Below are positions 1-7,473 of a DNA stretch of 36,664 nucleotides, in pieces (position 1 is the first letter of the stretch; every line of letters starts with the position of its first letter). The stretch comes from Candidatus Methanomethylicia archaeon (GTDB lineage: Archaea > Thermoproteota > Methanomethylicia > CALHIW01), in assembly GCA_938030905.1 (NCBI GenBank), contig CALHIW010000013.1:1-36664 (forward strand). Reading direction: 5' to 3'. Under the pieces are notes generated by a model. The model was given only the letters and a program-made list of their open reading frames with translations. It was not told the origin of the DNA and made no database searches. Made by a program: the position numbers and the translations under genes.

Positions 1-99
1 TAAGCAATATAGCAATAAAGCTCCTCCTGCTAACCATACTATAAATACAGTTAGAGACATAAATATCTTACATCTTAAGCAACTCCACATAGAATACAT
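1..99 (-). CDS. Possible 5' end of a small membrane protein (runs off left edge)
   Basis: A minus-strand frame opens with ATG at 99 and stays open for 33 codons to the window edge. It encodes a short head with two cysteines (CLRC) followed by a hydrophobic stretch (SLTVFIVWLAGGALLLYC) that looks like one membrane helix. An AT-rich TATA-like stretch (124-135) lies about 30 bases before the ATG, as in a leaderless gene. I do not recognise the family. The length is too short to be sure, and a chance frame is a real alternative. Confidence 0.3.
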   Translation of the reverse strand, partial: MYSMWSCLRCKIFMSLTVFIVWLAGGALLLYCL

Positions 100-549
100 T
101 GAACTATTTGCTGGAACTGTACTAAAATTTATTAGTTAAACCTCGCTAACCCATCTTAAATAATAGGATATCAAACTACATATGGGTAATGTATAATGCT
201 ATTTATGCTTAACTAAACTAATTCGTACAAGCTCAATACATTCCTCTACTCATAGTTAACATATTAATGTGATGCTGAGTTCATAATGAGCCGCCTAAAT
301 ATTTAACAGTTAAAATTCTTATGTTTTATTATATTTATAATACCATCTCCTTATACTTGAATCGTTTCAAATATATGACTTTGAATATTCAATATGAATT
401 AAGTGGAGGCTGTGATGGAATTTTATTATAGACGTGATTGAGATAAAGTTAATAAAATCCATTTACACTAGGAGGCTTTCCAGCATTATTTCTACACTAC
501 GGATTATAATAATACTATGAAGTATTGCAGTAGTTTTATAAGTATTTGA
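100..549. other. Intergenic stretch, no gene seen
   Basis: This AT-rich stretch of 450 bases has no convincing frame on either strand. It should hold the promoter of the radical SAM gene that follows: TTTTATAAGTATTT at about 533-546 is the best TATA candidate. Confidence 0.5.
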
Positions 550-2289
550 ATGTTTAGGTTTAGCGCTGTTACTGGGATGATTGTCTTGGGCAAACCTGAT
601 TTAGTACTTATTCATCCGCCAAGCATATACGATTTTAGAGAGAAGACTATACTTTATGGTCCTATTAGCGATGTTGTACCTTCAACTCCTATTTTCGAAA
701 TGTATCCTATTGGCTTCATTAGCTTAATGGGGTATCTTGAATACAATGGATTTCACATACATATCATTAACCTAGCTGTTAAAATGCTTAGAAGGAGAGA
801 CTTTAATCCTGAGAACTATCTTTCAAAAATAGAGGCTAAAGCATATGGCGTAGATATTCACTGGCTTGTCCACTCCCATGGAGGAATTGAGGTTGCAAAA
901 ATATTGAAGAAAATCAGGCCAAATAGACCAGTTATAATTGGCGGGCTTTCATCAACGTATTTCCATAGGGAAATCATTAGGAACTATTTAGAGATAGATT
1001 ACATTGTTAGAGGAGATAGTGGAGAATACCCATTGCTTAAACTCATGGAGTGTATTGAAGGTAATAAGCATCCAGTAGATGTTCCAAACATTACATGGAG
1101 GGGTGATGACGGGAAAATTCATGAGAACCCATTAACACATGTTCCAGAATCAATCGATAAATACACTATCAACTATGAATATGCTGTTAAAAATGTTGTT
1201 AGGCATTTAAATATTGAGGATTACCTACCATATGGGGACTGGCTTAGCTATCCATACTGTGCTCTTATAACATGTAAGGGATGTAGCCAAAACTGCATTA
1301 CATGCGGAGGATCAGCATATAGCTTTAGTAAAATATATGGTAGGGGGAAAGTAGCTTTAAAAAGTCCTGAAGTACTTATAGACGAAATGAGAATTATCCA
1401 AAGCTACTTTAAATCTCCAATATTCCTTCTCGGAGATATTTGGCAGTATGGTGATGAGCATGGCTTAAAAATATTAAAGCTAATAAGAAGGGAGGGAATA
1501 GATAATCCGATAACATTTGAGCTTTTCAACCCAATAAATATAGAGAAAATTGTGGAAATTGAGCGGTCATGTAGTGAATTCAGCATTGAAATATCTCCTG
1601 AAAGCCATGATGAAGACATAAGGAGGATGCAGGGAAGACTCTATAGTAATGAGATGCTTGAGAAAATGATTGAAGATAGCTTAAATCATGAATGCGCAAA
1701 GCTCGATGTATTCTTCATGATAGGGCTGCCAAGACAAACACCCAAGTCAGTTACTGAAACTATTAACTACTGTGATAGACTACTATCAAAATATAGTGAT
1801 GGAAGACTACATATATTTATAGCACCACTAGCACCATTCCTTGATCCTGGAAGTATAGCGTTTGAGAATCCGGATACTGTAGGGTATATAGTCATATTTA
1901 AAACCTTTAATGAACATAGAGAAGCACTTACAAAGCCAAGCTGGAAACATTATTTAAACTATGAGACGGTATGGATGAATAGAAGCCAAATTGTAGATTC
2001 AACATATAATGCCGCTAGGGCAATGAATTATATTAGATTTAAACATGGTATAGTTGATGAAGACCATTATGAAGCAACTAGGATGAGAATAGATTTCATA
2101 GAGAATATTACTAGAAAAATAGATAAATTCATAGCTAAGAGGAGTGGCTTAGAGAGGTTAAGAGAATATGTAAGGAAGACATATAGTATTCTATGTCCAA
2201 GAGAGGAGTTGAAAAGTGTACCGATGGCTAAGGTGAAATGGCTTAGGGGAGGATTAACATTAATGTTAAAATACCTACATATACTCTAG
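550..2289 (+). CDS. Cobalamin-binding radical SAM protein
   Basis: A 579-residue protein with an N-terminal Rossmann-like B12-binding domain (about residues 15-190, including VIIGGLSSTY and the VRGDSGEYPL edge typical of these domains), then a radical SAM barrel. The cluster motif CxxxCxxC is C245-SQN-C249-IT-C252, preceded by another cysteine. The layout resembles archaeal B12-binding/radical SAM proteins of the Ta0216 type (from memory). Such enzymes usually methylate or rearrange unreactive carbons; the substrate is unknown. The ATG at 577 (residue 10) is an alternative start: the conserved part begins at about GKPDLVLIHPP, and a TATA-like box at 533-546 would fit it better. The stop codon interlocks with that of the convergent flavoprotein gene (shared CTAG at 2286-2289). 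Confidence 0.85.
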   Translation: MFRFSAVTGMIVLGKPDLVLIHPPSIYDFREKTILYGPISDVVPSTPIFEMYPIGFISLMGYLEYNGFHIHIINLAVKMLRRRDFNPENYLSKIEAKAYGVDIHWLVHSHGGIEVAKILKKIRPNRPVIIGGLSSTYFHREIIRNYLEIDYIVRGDSGEYPLLKLMECIEGNKHPVDVPNITWRGDDGKIHENPLTHVPESIDKYTINYEYAVKNVVRHLNIEDYLPYGDWLSYPYCALITCKGCSQNCITCGGSAYSFSKIYGRGKVALKSPEVLIDEMRIIQSYFKSPIFLLGDIWQYGDEHGLKILKLIRREGIDNPITFELFNPINIEKIVEIERSCSEFSIEISPESHDEDIRRMQGRLYSNEMLEKMIEDSLNHECAKLDVFFMIGLPRQTPKSVTETINYCDRLLSKYSDGRLHIFIAPLAPFLDPGSIAFENPDTVGYIVIFKTFNEHREALTKPSWKHYLNYETVWMNRSQIVDSTYNAARAMNYIRFKHGIVDEDHYEATRMRIDFIENITRKIDKFIAKRSGLERLREYVRKTYSILCPREELKSVPMAKVKWLRGGLTLMLKYLHIL

Positions 2290-3485
2290 GTAAACATACT
2301 TAAAATCCTGGCAAGTATTAGGTGGGGAGTATTTTCAGCTTTCAACACTTTTGCCAGCACTTTCCTACCGAGAAATAGAGCTCCTAATCTTATAAGCTTC
2401 CTATTATACATTAATAAGTCACCTGTCTTCCTGTATAGTAGGCCGTTTTCAATAACCTTTCCAAGCACTCTATGAAGCTCCAAGCTATAGCTTAATCCTC
2501 TACCCTCAACAATCGATTTTAAACAGTTACTTGCAATACATCCTGAAATCATAGCATTAACTATTCCAGCACCATTAATAGGCTCACATGTTCCAGCAGC
2601 ATCCCCAATAAGCATTACACACCCACTTTCAACATTACTTACAATTCCACCTACAGGTACAGTTTTCAAGTAGAAAAGTTCAGTCGGTCTAGCTCCCTTA
2701 AGAAATGAGGACTCAACATCACTCAGAAACTTCTTAAAACACTCAACTATCTTAAAACCCTTCTTAACTAAATACATTCTAACTCCAAGCCCTACATTTG
2801 CTCTACCACCACCCTTAGGTATTATCCATCCAAATCCTCCAGGAGCATAGCGTGGCGATATAAATACATAAACCTTACTTTCATCAATTTTAAGACTTGA
2901 AAACCTCTGGTTAATACATAGAGCAATATCCTTATCATCATATCCACTATCAATACTGAATACTTGAGAAACTCTTGATGGAGTGGAGTCAGCACCAATA
3001 AGATAGTCAACTTTAAAACTCAACTCAACACCTCCCCTCTTAGCCTTAAATATAATTACTCCATCTCTATATTTAGCATCTGTAAAAAATGCAGAGTTAA
3101 CCAGCTTTACACCATTTCTCTCAGCATCATCAACTATTTGCTGAATCATTAAATCCTTACGTATAACGTAACCATCAAGCTTAATATCTAGAAGTGGTCT
3201 TCCACCCTCTAGATAAATTTCTATAAGAGATATTTTATTCTCTACAATATTTCTACCTACAATGTACTTATATGATTCATCAACATCTCTACTATCACGT
3301 ATAATTCCACTATCTACGTAAAGCCTCCTGGTTTCATTAGGTGTTAGTAGAAACTCCCCGCATACAATGTGTGAGCTAGGCTTAGCTTTACGTTCAACAA
3401 CTAAAACATCAAAGCCCAACTTTGCAGCTAATAGTGAAAACAAAGCACCACTAGGACCAGAGCCAATAACAGCTACTGAAACCAT
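2286..3485 (-). CDS. Geranylgeranyl reductase family flavoprotein
   Basis: A 399-residue FAD protein of the geranylgeranyl reductase family, which saturates the double bonds of isoprenoid chains in archaeal lipids or quinones. Visible: the dinucleotide fold GSGPSG (8-13), a VCGE motif (41-44) near the flavin, IGADSTPSRVSQ (163-174), PGGFGWIIPKGGGRANVGLG (215-234), and the second FAD motif GDAAGTCEPINGAGI (294-308). All are classic for this family and the length is normal. It starts from a divergent promoter shared with the UbiE-like methyltransferase, suggesting joint work on a prenylated molecule. Substrate (digeranylgeranyl lipid, quinone tail or polyprenol) cannot be told from sequence. 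Confidence 0.88.
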   Translation of the reverse strand: MVSVAVIGSGPSGALFSLLAAKLGFDVLVVERKAKPSSHIVCGEFLLTPNETRRLYVDSGIIRDSRDVDESYKYIVGRNIVENKISLIEIYLEGGRPLLDIKLDGYVIRKDLMIQQIVDDAERNGVKLVNSAFFTDAKYRDGVIIFKAKRGGVELSFKVDYLIGADSTPSRVSQVFSIDSGYDDKDIALCINQRFSSLKIDESKVYVFISPRYAPGGFGWIIPKGGGRANVGLGVRMYLVKKGFKIVECFKKFLSDVESSFLKGARPTELFYLKTVPVGGIVSNVESGCVMLIGDAAGTCEPINGAGIVNAMISGCIASNCLKSIVEGRGLSYSLELHRVLGKVIENGLLYRKTGDLLMYNRKLIRLGALFLGRKVLAKVLKAENTPHLILARILSMFT

Positions 3486-3551
3486 ACAATACCAAGCTAA
3501 TAAAATTTAAATATTTAACTCGCAATTCAAGTCAAACCATATTGGTGAGTA
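3486..3551. promoter_or_regulatory. Shared divergent promoter with SD for the plus-strand gene
   Basis: Only 66 bases separate the two divergent starts. A nearly symmetric AT block, AAATTTAAATATTTAA at about 3503-3518, is placed about 25 bases before the minus-strand ATG (leaderless) and about 40 before the plus-strand ATG. The latter has a GGTGAG Shine-Dalgarno at 3544-3549. One TATA region could drive both genes. Confidence 0.55.
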
Positions 3552-4250
3552 ATGCTGAACACTAGGAATTTATGGATTAATATTATTGAAAGCCTAAGAG
3601 AGATAATTCCATATTATGATTTAATGAATAAAATAATATCACTTAGTAGGGATATTAAGTATAGAGTTGAGGGGTTGAAGATGATTGTAAAAGGAGGAGA
3701 GTTAATGCTTGATGCAGGTAGTGGTGCAGGAATATTGACATTAATAGCTTTTAAAATAGGAGTTTTAGAGTCAGTACTTCTCGACCCATTAATTGAAATG
3801 CATATTGAAGCTAGAAGAAGAATGAGAAACTATAAAAACATGTATAGTGTTAGAGGTGTTTTCGAATATCCACCATTTAGAAAGAATGCGTTCAACATTA
3901 TAGGATGCGCATTCTCTCTTAGAGATGCTAGAAACATTATTAGAGCAGCTAAAATGCTAACTGAAAAACTAAAACCTAATGGATATATACTAATAGTTGA
4001 TATAGGAAAGCCGGAAAGCCATATTTTAAGCTTTACACTACACATCTATTGGAGATATATAGTCCCAATAATAGCTGCAATAATAGTAAGAAGGAAGTGG
4101 AGAAAATATACAGCTCTAGGTGAAACATATCTTAAACTACCTGAAAACAACCAGCTAAAGAGACTTCTTAAAACACTCTATAAAGTAGTAGTGTTCAAAG
4201 AGAAGTTTATGGGTGGGGGATTAATAGCCATAGGGAAGTTTAGAAGATAA
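3552..4250 (+). CDS. UbiE-like SAM methyltransferase
   Basis: A 232-residue class I SAM-dependent methyltransferase. The N-terminal YYDLMNKIISLSRDIKYR (21-38) corresponds to the YDxMNxxLSxGxDxxWR signature of UbiE/MenG quinone methylases, followed by SAM motif I LDAGSGAG (53-60). The C-terminal part also follows UbiE: a KP then hydrophobic WRYIVPIIAAI segment, YLKLPENNQLKRLL, and a GGG(L)IAIG ending. Known UbiE enzymes methylate the ring of demethylmenaquinone or the ubiquinone precursor. Divergent pairing with a geranylgeranyl reductase supports a prenylated quinone or lipid substrate. GGTGAG at 3544-3549 supports this start. Substrate is inference. Confidence 0.75.
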   Translation: MLNTRNLWINIIESLREIIPYYDLMNKIISLSRDIKYRVEGLKMIVKGGELMLDAGSGAGILTLIAFKIGVLESVLLDPLIEMHIEARRRMRNYKNMYSVRGVFEYPPFRKNAFNIIGCAFSLRDARNIIRAAKMLTEKLKPNGYILIVDIGKPESHILSFTLHIYWRYIVPIIAAIIVRRKWRKYTALGETYLKLPENNQLKRLLKTLYKVVVFKEKFMGGGLIAIGKFRR

Positions 4251-4446
4251 TTAGTATTCTATTATAGTTAAGGCTATAATTAGGTTTCCCAGTTTAAGCT
4301 ATGGTGAAAGCTAAGTGAAAAATAAAGAATCTTAGAATAACATCACATAAACTTAATAGAGAGAACTAAAGTTTAAAGTGGAATAAATTGTCTTAAAATT
4401 TAAATCATTATTTAGAATTCATAGAGTTAGATAAATTGTCAGTGGG

Positions 4447-4494
4447 TTTAAATAGTGTTATGCTTTATAGTGCTGGAGAGTACTGGTAGGTGAG
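4447..4494 (+). promoter_or_regulatory. TATA box and Shine-Dalgarno of the second radical SAM gene
   Basis: TTTAAATA at 4447-4454 is a good archaeal TATA box and GGTGAG at 4489-4494 lies 3 bases before the ATG at 4498. The same GGTGAG stands before the UbiE-like gene, so these two genes carry leaders while many neighbours look leaderless. Confidence 0.5.
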
Positions 4495-4497
4495 CTA

Positions 4498-5346
4498 ATG
4501 GTTAAAGCATACATGCCCCTTCCACTATTTCCAGCGATATCTATAACTGGGGAATGGTGTGGCTTAAAATGTAAGTATTGTGGGGGGGAGCTTCTTAAAG
4601 GTATGTTAAGAGTTAATACACCCCATGAGCTTTACAGTCTATGTAGGAGGCTTAAGGAGAATGGGGTTATTGGCTGCCTGATTAGTGGAGGATTTAACAA
4701 GAATGGAATACTACCTATTAAACCATTTATACAGGCTATACGTGATATTAAGAGGAATTTAGAGTTTATCATTAGTATTCATGTTGGTTTTGCTGGTAGA
4801 GATTATGCTAAAATATTAAGAGATTGTGGTGTTGATATAGTGGATTTAAACATTATTAATAGTATTAGGGTATTTAGAGATGTTATGGGTTTAAATGCTA
4901 ATTCAAGCATTATGGAGGAAACAATTAAAAACCTTAGAGACTACGGCCCACCATACATTGCACCACATATTATGATTGGGGCAGATTATGGTAAAGTATA
5001 CTGGGAAATTGAAGCTATTGATCTTTTAAAAGACATAGATTTGGATACTCTAATATTTGTTGTATTTTCACCAATACATGGTACAGATATGGAGTATGTT
5101 TCAAGCCCAAACATCATAGATGTAGTTAAAGTATTTCAACAAGCCAGGAGAAAGCTTTCAAATATTGAAATCGGGCTTGGATGTGCTAGACCTCGAGGAA
5201 GCTATAGTGTAAAGCTTGAGAAGAAACTCATACAAAATAGACTTGTTGATAGAGTAGTAATACCTAGTAGAGCTAGTGAATACTTAATGTCATGCTGTTC
5301 AATACCTAAAGAGCTTGAAGACAGAATTCCAAGAAAACACTTATAG
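4498..5346 (+). CDS. Radical SAM protein, biotin-synthase-like (COG1856 type)
   Basis: A 282-residue radical SAM protein with the cluster motif close to the N-terminus: C21-GLK-C25-KY-C28, followed by GG as usual for SAM binding. The short TIM-barrel-only length, with no SPASM or B12 domain, and a late cysteine pair (MSCCSIP near residue 265) resemble the archaeal 'homolog of biotin synthase' group COG1856. From memory, members of that group include a subunit of the archaeal two-protein lipoyl synthase, so lipoate synthesis is one possibility; I do not see the partner here. A start at 4498 is supported by the SD just upstream. Confidence 0.7.
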   Translation: MVKAYMPLPLFPAISITGEWCGLKCKYCGGELLKGMLRVNTPHELYSLCRRLKENGVIGCLISGGFNKNGILPIKPFIQAIRDIKRNLEFIISIHVGFAGRDYAKILRDCGVDIVDLNIINSIRVFRDVMGLNANSSIMEETIKNLRDYGPPYIAPHIMIGADYGKVYWEIEAIDLLKDIDLDTLIFVVFSPIHGTDMEYVSSPNIIDVVKVFQQARRKLSNIEIGLGCARPRGSYSVKLEKKLIQNRLVDRVVIPSRASEYLMSCCSIPKELEDRIPRKHL

Positions 5347-5366
5347 ATATTTAAACAGCTGGAAAA

Positions 5367-5373
5367 ATTTAAG
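5367..5373 (+). promoter_or_regulatory. TATA box of the nucleoside phosphorylase gene
   Basis: ATTTAAG sits about 27 bases before the ATG at 5397, the spacing expected for a leaderless archaeal transcript. Confidence 0.45.
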
Positions 5374-5396
5374 TTTTACAGCTACGCATATATGTG

Positions 5397-6116
5397 ATGC
5401 CGGTACACATTATAGCTAAGCCTGAAGACATAGCGAAAAGAGCTATTATTGCAGGAGACCCTGCGAGAGTTGAGCAGATAGCTGGAATGCTTGAAAACCC
5501 ATATCTAGTAAATAGTAATAGAGGATACATAACATATACGGGATACTATAAGGGTGAGAGAGTAACTGTAGCAACACATGGTGTTGGAGCTCCATCAGCA
5601 GCTATTGTAGTTGAGGAGTTGAAAATGCTTGGAGTTGAAGTAATCATTAGGCTTGGAACAACGGGGGCGCTTATTAATAATCTTGAAATAGGGGATATAG
5701 TAATACCTACAGGTGCATCATATCCATATGGTGGTAATACTACAAGTATGTATACACCAGATGGCTACATGGCAGCTGTACCTAACCCTATAGTTCTAGG
5801 TAAGCTAATAGAGAAAGCTAGAATATTCAATGTAAGATTTACTGCTGGACCAATATTTAGCAGTGATGCATTCTATGCAGAGGATCCACTATTCGTTAGG
5901 AGGTGGGCTTTAAGAGGAATGATATCGGTTGAGATGGAATGCGCAGCGGTCTTCATAGTTGGATTACTAAGAAAAATTAAAACAGGAGCTCTACTAATTG
6001 TAAGTAATAATTTAACTAGAGAAGATAGAAAGGAGATACCGGTTGCTGAAGGTCTTAAAAAATATGTAGATGTTGCTTCAAGAATAGCTCTTGAAACAAT
6101 AGTAGAGATACAGTAG
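5397..6116 (+). CDS. Nucleoside phosphorylase (PNP/UDP family)
   Basis: A 239-residue protein of the hexameric nucleoside phosphorylase family, which splits nucleosides with phosphate in purine or pyrimidine salvage. Visible motifs (numbering from the in-frame GTG one codon upstream, 5394): phosphate-binding GDPAR (21-25), RLGTTGAL (86-93), FSSDAFYAEDPLFVRRW (155-171) and ribose-binding EMECAA (180-185). The sequence follows the Sulfolobus 5'-methylthioadenosine phosphorylase closely from memory. One oddity: where purine enzymes have Ser-Asp, with Asp the proton donor to the purine, this protein reads S204-N205-N206. Purine/MTA or uridine could be the substrate. ATG at 5397 fits the TATA spacing better than the GTG. 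Confidence 0.88.
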   Translation: MPVHIIAKPEDIAKRAIIAGDPARVEQIAGMLENPYLVNSNRGYITYTGYYKGERVTVATHGVGAPSAAIVVEELKMLGVEVIIRLGTTGALINNLEIGDIVIPTGASYPYGGNTTSMYTPDGYMAAVPNPIVLGKLIEKARIFNVRFTAGPIFSSDAFYAEDPLFVRRWALRGMISVEMECAAVFIVGLLRKIKTGALLIVSNNLTREDRKEIPVAEGLKKYVDVASRIALETIVEIQ

Positions 6117-6139
6117 TAAGTAGCTAGCTACTAGTAATA

Positions 6140-7200
6140 TAGAACCATCGGTTTTGAAGTTGAGAAGATGTTGTTTCCCCCTATGTTAAGATTGCGAGGA
6201 AAGATCATTTGGACCTTAAGAAGGAGGCGGAAAGAAGCTATGTGATGAATTGCTAAAAGATCAGGAGTTTTCAAAGCACTACGTTGATTTCACGGTCAAT
6301 TCGGTCATAGGACCCGTTAAAGGATTGATATCGCTCTACAATCAGGGGAGGGTGAAGAGAAAACCTGAGATAATAAAAGGAATAGTCTTTTCAGCCTTAG
6401 AAATAACATTTTGAGAATTAGCATCAAGCCAAATAAAAGGTTTCTCGATTTAACGAAGTATTTCCTGGCTTCCAAAAGATTTCGATAGAGTCGGTGGCTG
6501 CTTTTGACTGAAAAGAAGCTTATAATCCCGTTCAAGAAAAGCGTAGAGCAAAAGCGGAGAAATTCGCCTCATTCAACGTAAACTTAACAAATATAACTGC
6601 TTTCATAGATGGGGGAATAGAATGCTACGATCTAAGGGGCTTTACCACATTCACAGAACTTACAAGATAAAGTGAAGAAGGATTCAGAAACTCACAAAGT
6701 TCAAGCCGAAGACTTTGAAAAAGCTTTTGGAGAAGTATTCGAAGCGTGAAAGAAATAGAGCAAAGGACTTCATGTACAAGCTCACAACTTTGATAGCAAA
6801 GACTTAAAGAGCTTAAAAGCGGAGCAATTCTTAGGGCATCAAGAGAATCAGAGAAAGAGTTTTCACGACTCTAAAAAATGAACAGAAAGCTTTCAACATG
6901 GAACGCGAGGACTTTTCAATTCATGCTTGAATACAGGCTGGATTGGTTGGAACTACTTGTGAAACACGTTGATTCAAAAACAGCTCCAAGACGCCCTCTC
7001 TGCTCTGGAAGCTTAGCCTCCTATGAGGGTATGTTGATGAGATGTGAGAGATGTAATTTAGCGGTGGATAGAGATGTTGTAGCTGTTTTGAACCTTCAGA
7101 TGTGGGGGTTTGGATTCACCCCGAAGGCCTCAATGAGCTAATCGAGAGGGATGGGTTAGGTAGGAATGAAAGTAATGGAAAGCTATATATTCCTATTTAA
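6140..7200 (+). pseudogene. tnpB: Decayed TnpB (IS200/IS605 family)
   Basis: No full frame survives, but pieces in shifting frames line up with archaeal TnpB in order: NILRISIKPNKRFLDLTKYF at about 6410, FKKSV and NLTNITAFIDGGIECYDLRG (about 6580-6640), KFKPKTLKKLLEKYSKRER then NRAKDFMYKLTT (about 6700-6790), and NRKLSTWNARTFQFMLEY then MRCERCNLAVDRDVVAVLNL (6881-7105). The tail GLNELIERDGLGRNESNGKL ends at 7200 after another frameshift. The zinc finger has lost its first cysteine pair (PLCSGSL in place of CPxCG). In-frame stops and several shifts make it inactive. No TnpA partner is seen. Confidence 0.85.
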
Positions 7201-7405
7201 CTCAGAACCCGTCATTAGAGTTGAGGTGAAGGTTGAGGTTGATGCCCTAAGGCTTAAAAATGTATTTATGAATTTTACATTGGCTAAAATGCTAAATCCT
7301 GATGTAAAAACAATTCTAGTATATGTTAATTGGAATGTGTTAGAGATTCTTAAATATATTATGTTGAAATATGTTGATAGGCTTTACTGGTTTGGATCTG
7401 GATGA
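7201..7405 (+). other. Unidentified open frame after the TnpB relic
   Basis: A frame (ATG at 7166, overlapping the TnpB tail) runs to a TGA at 7403-7405 and encodes up to 79 residues with an amphipathic, protein-like part (NPDVKTILVYVNW, MLKYVDRLYWFGSG). Because its start lies inside the TnpB remnant, it cannot be a normal gene from that ATG; the part after 7200 may be the 3' end of a host gene cut by the insertion, or chance. No family recognised. Confidence 0.2.
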
Positions 7406-7473
7406 ATGGGTAATGTGAATGAATTTATAGATTATTTAAATCAAGCTATATCATAAATATATTGATAAGTCTA

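Noticed and set aside
6317..6535. Minus-strand frame over the TnpB relic
   Set aside because: Plus-strand pieces in the same span match TnpB, so this is a shadow.
7166..7405. 79-codon frame as a complete gene
   Set aside because: Its ATG lies inside the tail of the TnpB relic (which ends at 7200), so at most the later part could come from a real gene.
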